64,000 nucleotides of DNA from JAJTFW01 sp903922455. Lineage in GTDB: Bacteria; Bacteroidota; Bacteroidia; AKYH767-A; OLB10. Numbering within the stretch: position 1 is the first letter of the stretch; each line of letters starts with the position of its first letter. Under the pieces are notes generated by a model, which had not been told where the DNA came from, did not search any database, and saw only the letters and a list, made by a program, of their open reading frames with translations. A program made the position numbers and the translations under genes. Positions 62,227 to 64,000 of the stretch are shown here, piece after piece. Location of the stretch: contig CALQEU020000001.1 of assembly GCA_943329665.2 (NCBI GenBank), positions 203,410 through 267,409 of the forward strand. Reading direction: 5' to 3'.

Positions 62227-62532
62227 CTTATGGTTCTTTCTTTCCTATGAACGTATTTTATCAAAATTACATCTATGGAACGCCTTCAGGCCTTTTAATC
62301 GTATCTCATACCATTAAATTATTAACAGGCAGTATTGAATTAGTTCTCTCTATCATTTTAGACTTAATTGATCTTTTGTGCAATTTTATCTTTTGTATGC
62401 ACGTTGTATTATTTGATGGATTTTTAGAATAGGTACTTAACATTGTAAGTAATTTTTTAATTTGAGTATTTATTCTATTAAACCTTTTGTAAATTGTGCC
62501 ATCCTAGAACCTGAAAAAAAAATAATTTGAAG

Positions 62533-63384
62533 ATGAAAAATCATATGAAATTTGGATGTGTAGCCGTAGTTGCTAGCTTGCTCGTTTATGTAGGTTGTAA
62601 AAAAGACAAAGAAGTAGATGACCGTGATGGTACAACAGCAGTAGAATATGCTATGGCCGATGCCTCTTTTGGGGACGTAGCCAGCATTGCAGATGAAGGT
62701 TATGATGGCTCTTTAGAATCGTATCGTGTTATGAATGGTGGGGCAGAAAGGGTGATGACTAGTTGCGCAACGATAACTTTTGATACTACTTCATTGCCAA
62801 AAACTTTTACTATAGATTTCGGAACAGTAGATTGTATTTGTAATGATGGCAATTACCGCAGAGGAAAAATTATTGTGAGTTGGACACTTCCTTACCGCGA
62901 TTCTGGTTCTACTCATTCGATCACATTCGATAATTATTTTGTGAATTATAATCAATTGTTGGGTACAAAATCGGTGACCAATAACGGAAGAAACACATCT
63001 GGTAAGTTAAGTTATACTGTTACGATAAATGGTTCTATTGTTTGGGATCCACAATATTTTGGAGGTGGTGGAACCAGTACCTACACTTCAACAAGAACAA
63101 GAGTTTGGACAGCAGGCGAAGCAACTGGAACTTGGTTAGACGATATCTATCACATCAGTGGGTCAGCAAGCGGAACTACTCGCACAGGATCAAGTTATAC
63201 CATGGCAACCACCATTCCTCTGAAAAAGGAAATCGGATTTAAGCATTTAACCGATGGTATATTAGTATTTACACCTTCTGGAAAATATGCACGTACTATT
63301 GATTACGGTTACGTGAATGGACTAAGAGATGCATTAGCGAAAGTGACCATTAATGGTTATACGTTCACGATTCAATTACAATAG
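62533..63384 (+). CDS. Hypothetical lipoprotein
   Basis: This 283-residue predicted lipoprotein has the lipobox LLVYVGC, with the Cys near residue 22, followed by a charged linker KKDKEVDDRDG. The mature part is Thr/Ser/Gly-rich and predicted to be beta-structured (FTIDFGTVDCICNDGNYRRG, KLSYTVTINGSIVWDPQYFG). Two Cys in CIC could form disulfides with Cys in MTSCATI. I recognise no named domain, although similar hypothetical lipoproteins occur in Bacteroidota. The ATG at 62533 is preferred; a second ATG four codons later (62545) is possible. A strong terminator follows. Confidence 0.7.
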   Translation: MKNHMKFGCVAVVASLLVYVGCKKDKEVDDRDGTTAVEYAMADASFGDVASIADEGYDGSLESYRVMNGGAERVMTSCATITFDTTSLPKTFTIDFGTVDCICNDGNYRRGKIIVSWTLPYRDSGSTHSITFDNYFVNYNQLLGTKSVTNNGRNTSGKLSYTVTINGSIVWDPQYFGGGGTSTYTSTRTRVWTAGEATGTWLDDIYHISGSASGTTRTGSSYTMATTIPLKKEIGFKHLTDGILVFTPSGKYARTIDYGYVNGLRDALAKVTINGYTFTIQLQ

Positions 63385-63410
63385 TTTTTATTTCGAAGAG
63401 ATTAAGAAAT

Positions 63411-63457
63411 CTAGCATTTAGTAGCGAAGCTTCGTAACTAAATGCTAGGTTTTTTTT
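63411..63457 (+). terminator. Strong intrinsic terminator after the hypothetical lipoprotein
   Basis: A 12-bp stem, CTAGCATTTAGT (63411-63422) with its complement (63437-63448), encloses a second palindrome, CGAAGCTTCG. It is followed by GTTTTTTTTT. The whole 38-base unit is almost a perfect palindrome, so the inner helix extends the stem. Confidence 0.85.
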
Positions 63458-64000
63458 TGTTGATGATTATTCCTGAACTTTTCTTAATATACGAAGTGGT
63501 GTGACCCTGCTAGATTAATGATCCAAAATGTAAATCGTATTTACTGCGGTTAGACCTCGCTAATTGCAATCGTCTTTTATAATAAATCGATAAATACATT
63601 TACAGAAAAACACCATCGGGGCTCAATATTATTAGCACCGCGACAAAAAAATTACCAACCCCAGCGGGGTTGCACATGGTCGTAGAACATTGGCGTTTGT
63701 TCCCGAACGGTTGTGTGACCCCGCTTGGGTCAGGATAAAAAATAATGCATTTCATTTTCTATAAATATTTGACCCCGCTGGGGTCACGACTAAAAATTGC
63801 ATTTTCGTTTCAATTAAGGACTGACCTTTTTGGGACATATCGCTTCGAATTTGAATTAATTAAATTGCTGAATTCATGATTGCTTTTATCTAATTTACTT
63901 TAATTAATTTTTTGATAAAAATATTTTCATTTTCAAAAGAACCCCAGAAGGGGTTCCACCTCATTAGCGGAGCGTAAAAAAAATTATAACCCAACCCCAG
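63458..64000. repeat. Gene-free tail with GC-rich palindromes (CCCC/GGGG hairpins)
   Basis: No coding region is convincing in the last 540 bases. Four short hairpins stand out from AT-rich sequence: AACCCCAGCGGGGTT at 63657-63671, GACCCCGCTTGGGTC at 63717-63731 (imperfect), GACCCCGCTGGGGTC at 63771-63785 and GAACCCCAGAAGGGGTTC at 63939-63956. The window ends in AACCCCAG, probably the left half of a fifth. They look like a dispersed REP-like family clustered in one gap. Confidence 0.8.

Noticed and set aside
62187..62432. 81-codon plus-strand ORF upstream of the last lipoprotein gene
   Set aside because: It starts within the TPR gene start region, reads through AT-rich intergenic sequence, and its hydrophobic content follows from T-rich DNA.

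Overview
The window is a 64 kb chromosomal segment of a Bacteroidota bacterium, probably class Bacteroidia and possibly an uncultured lineage. The evidence is low GC, start codons without Shine-Dalgarno sequences, TAnnTTTG-type -7 boxes, secreted proteins with C-terminal type IX secretion (T9SS) sorting domains, a PorE-like T9SS component, GWxTD and DUF2851 proteins, an ExbB-ExbD-ExbD-TonB cluster and menaquinone synthesis by the futalosine route (MqnA). No tRNA, rRNA, CRISPR array, phage or complete insertion sequence was seen. Most of the window is ordinary core genome, with a few repeat-rich gaps.

Layout. 1-4.4 kb: a truncated outer-membrane barrel gene, an RmlD-like reductase, a TrkA-type K+ channel, a PspC-like protein and DUF2851. 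4.9-10.3 kb: pyrG, yidC, a DUF6438 lipoprotein and hppD. 10.4-16.6 kb: a sialidase-N-domain-like envelope protein, a PLP-dependent oxoamine synthase, and a response regulator divergent from a PAS histidine kinase. 16.7-19.4 kb (minus): an AMP-nucleosidase-like gene, holA and mqnA. 19.4-25.3 kb (plus): an HsdR-N domain protein, rmuC, a GWxTD lipoprotein, rlmB and a GT-C glycosyltransferase. 25.3-31 kb: an OmpP1/FadL-like porin, a low-complexity lipoprotein, proS and an unknown gene. 31.2-37.2 kb (minus): exbB-exbD-exbD-tonB, a small membrane protein, a PstS-like lipoprotein and a TPR protein. 37.4 kb: yajQ.

38.1-44.5 kb is the most distinctive operon. Two tandem paralogous VCBS/FG-GAP proteins with T9SS sorting domains are followed by a small lipoprotein and a lipoprotein that fuses a CX4CH cytochrome-like domain to a YVTN-type beta-propeller. 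Every junction in it overlaps. 44.6-48.1 kb: a DCC thiol-oxidoreductase, mdh and gyrB, with three palindromic repeats between mdh and gyrB. 48.4-56.6 kb: a small barrel, porE, purM-prfA-pyrF, a triple-HhH protein and an acyl-CoA dehydrogenase. 56.6-57.4 kb: a GxxExxY gene between inverted arrays of an 8-mer. 57.4-62.2 kb (minus): a 1020-residue TPR protein and a beta-barrel. 62.5-64 kb: an unknown lipoprotein and a tail of GC-rich palindromes.

The genes fall mainly into envelope biogenesis and secretion (yidC, TonB-ExbBD, porE, T9SS cargo, barrels), nucleotide metabolism (pyrG, purM, pyrF, AMP nucleosidase) and information processing (gyrB, holA, proS, prfA, rlmB). The best leads for undescribed biology are the secreted VCBS/cytochrome-propeller operon, the repeat-flanked GxxExxY cassette, a 27-bp element shared by two distant promoters in the same orientation, and several promoters whose -7 box lies only 3-7 nt before the ATG, which suggests leaderless mRNAs.
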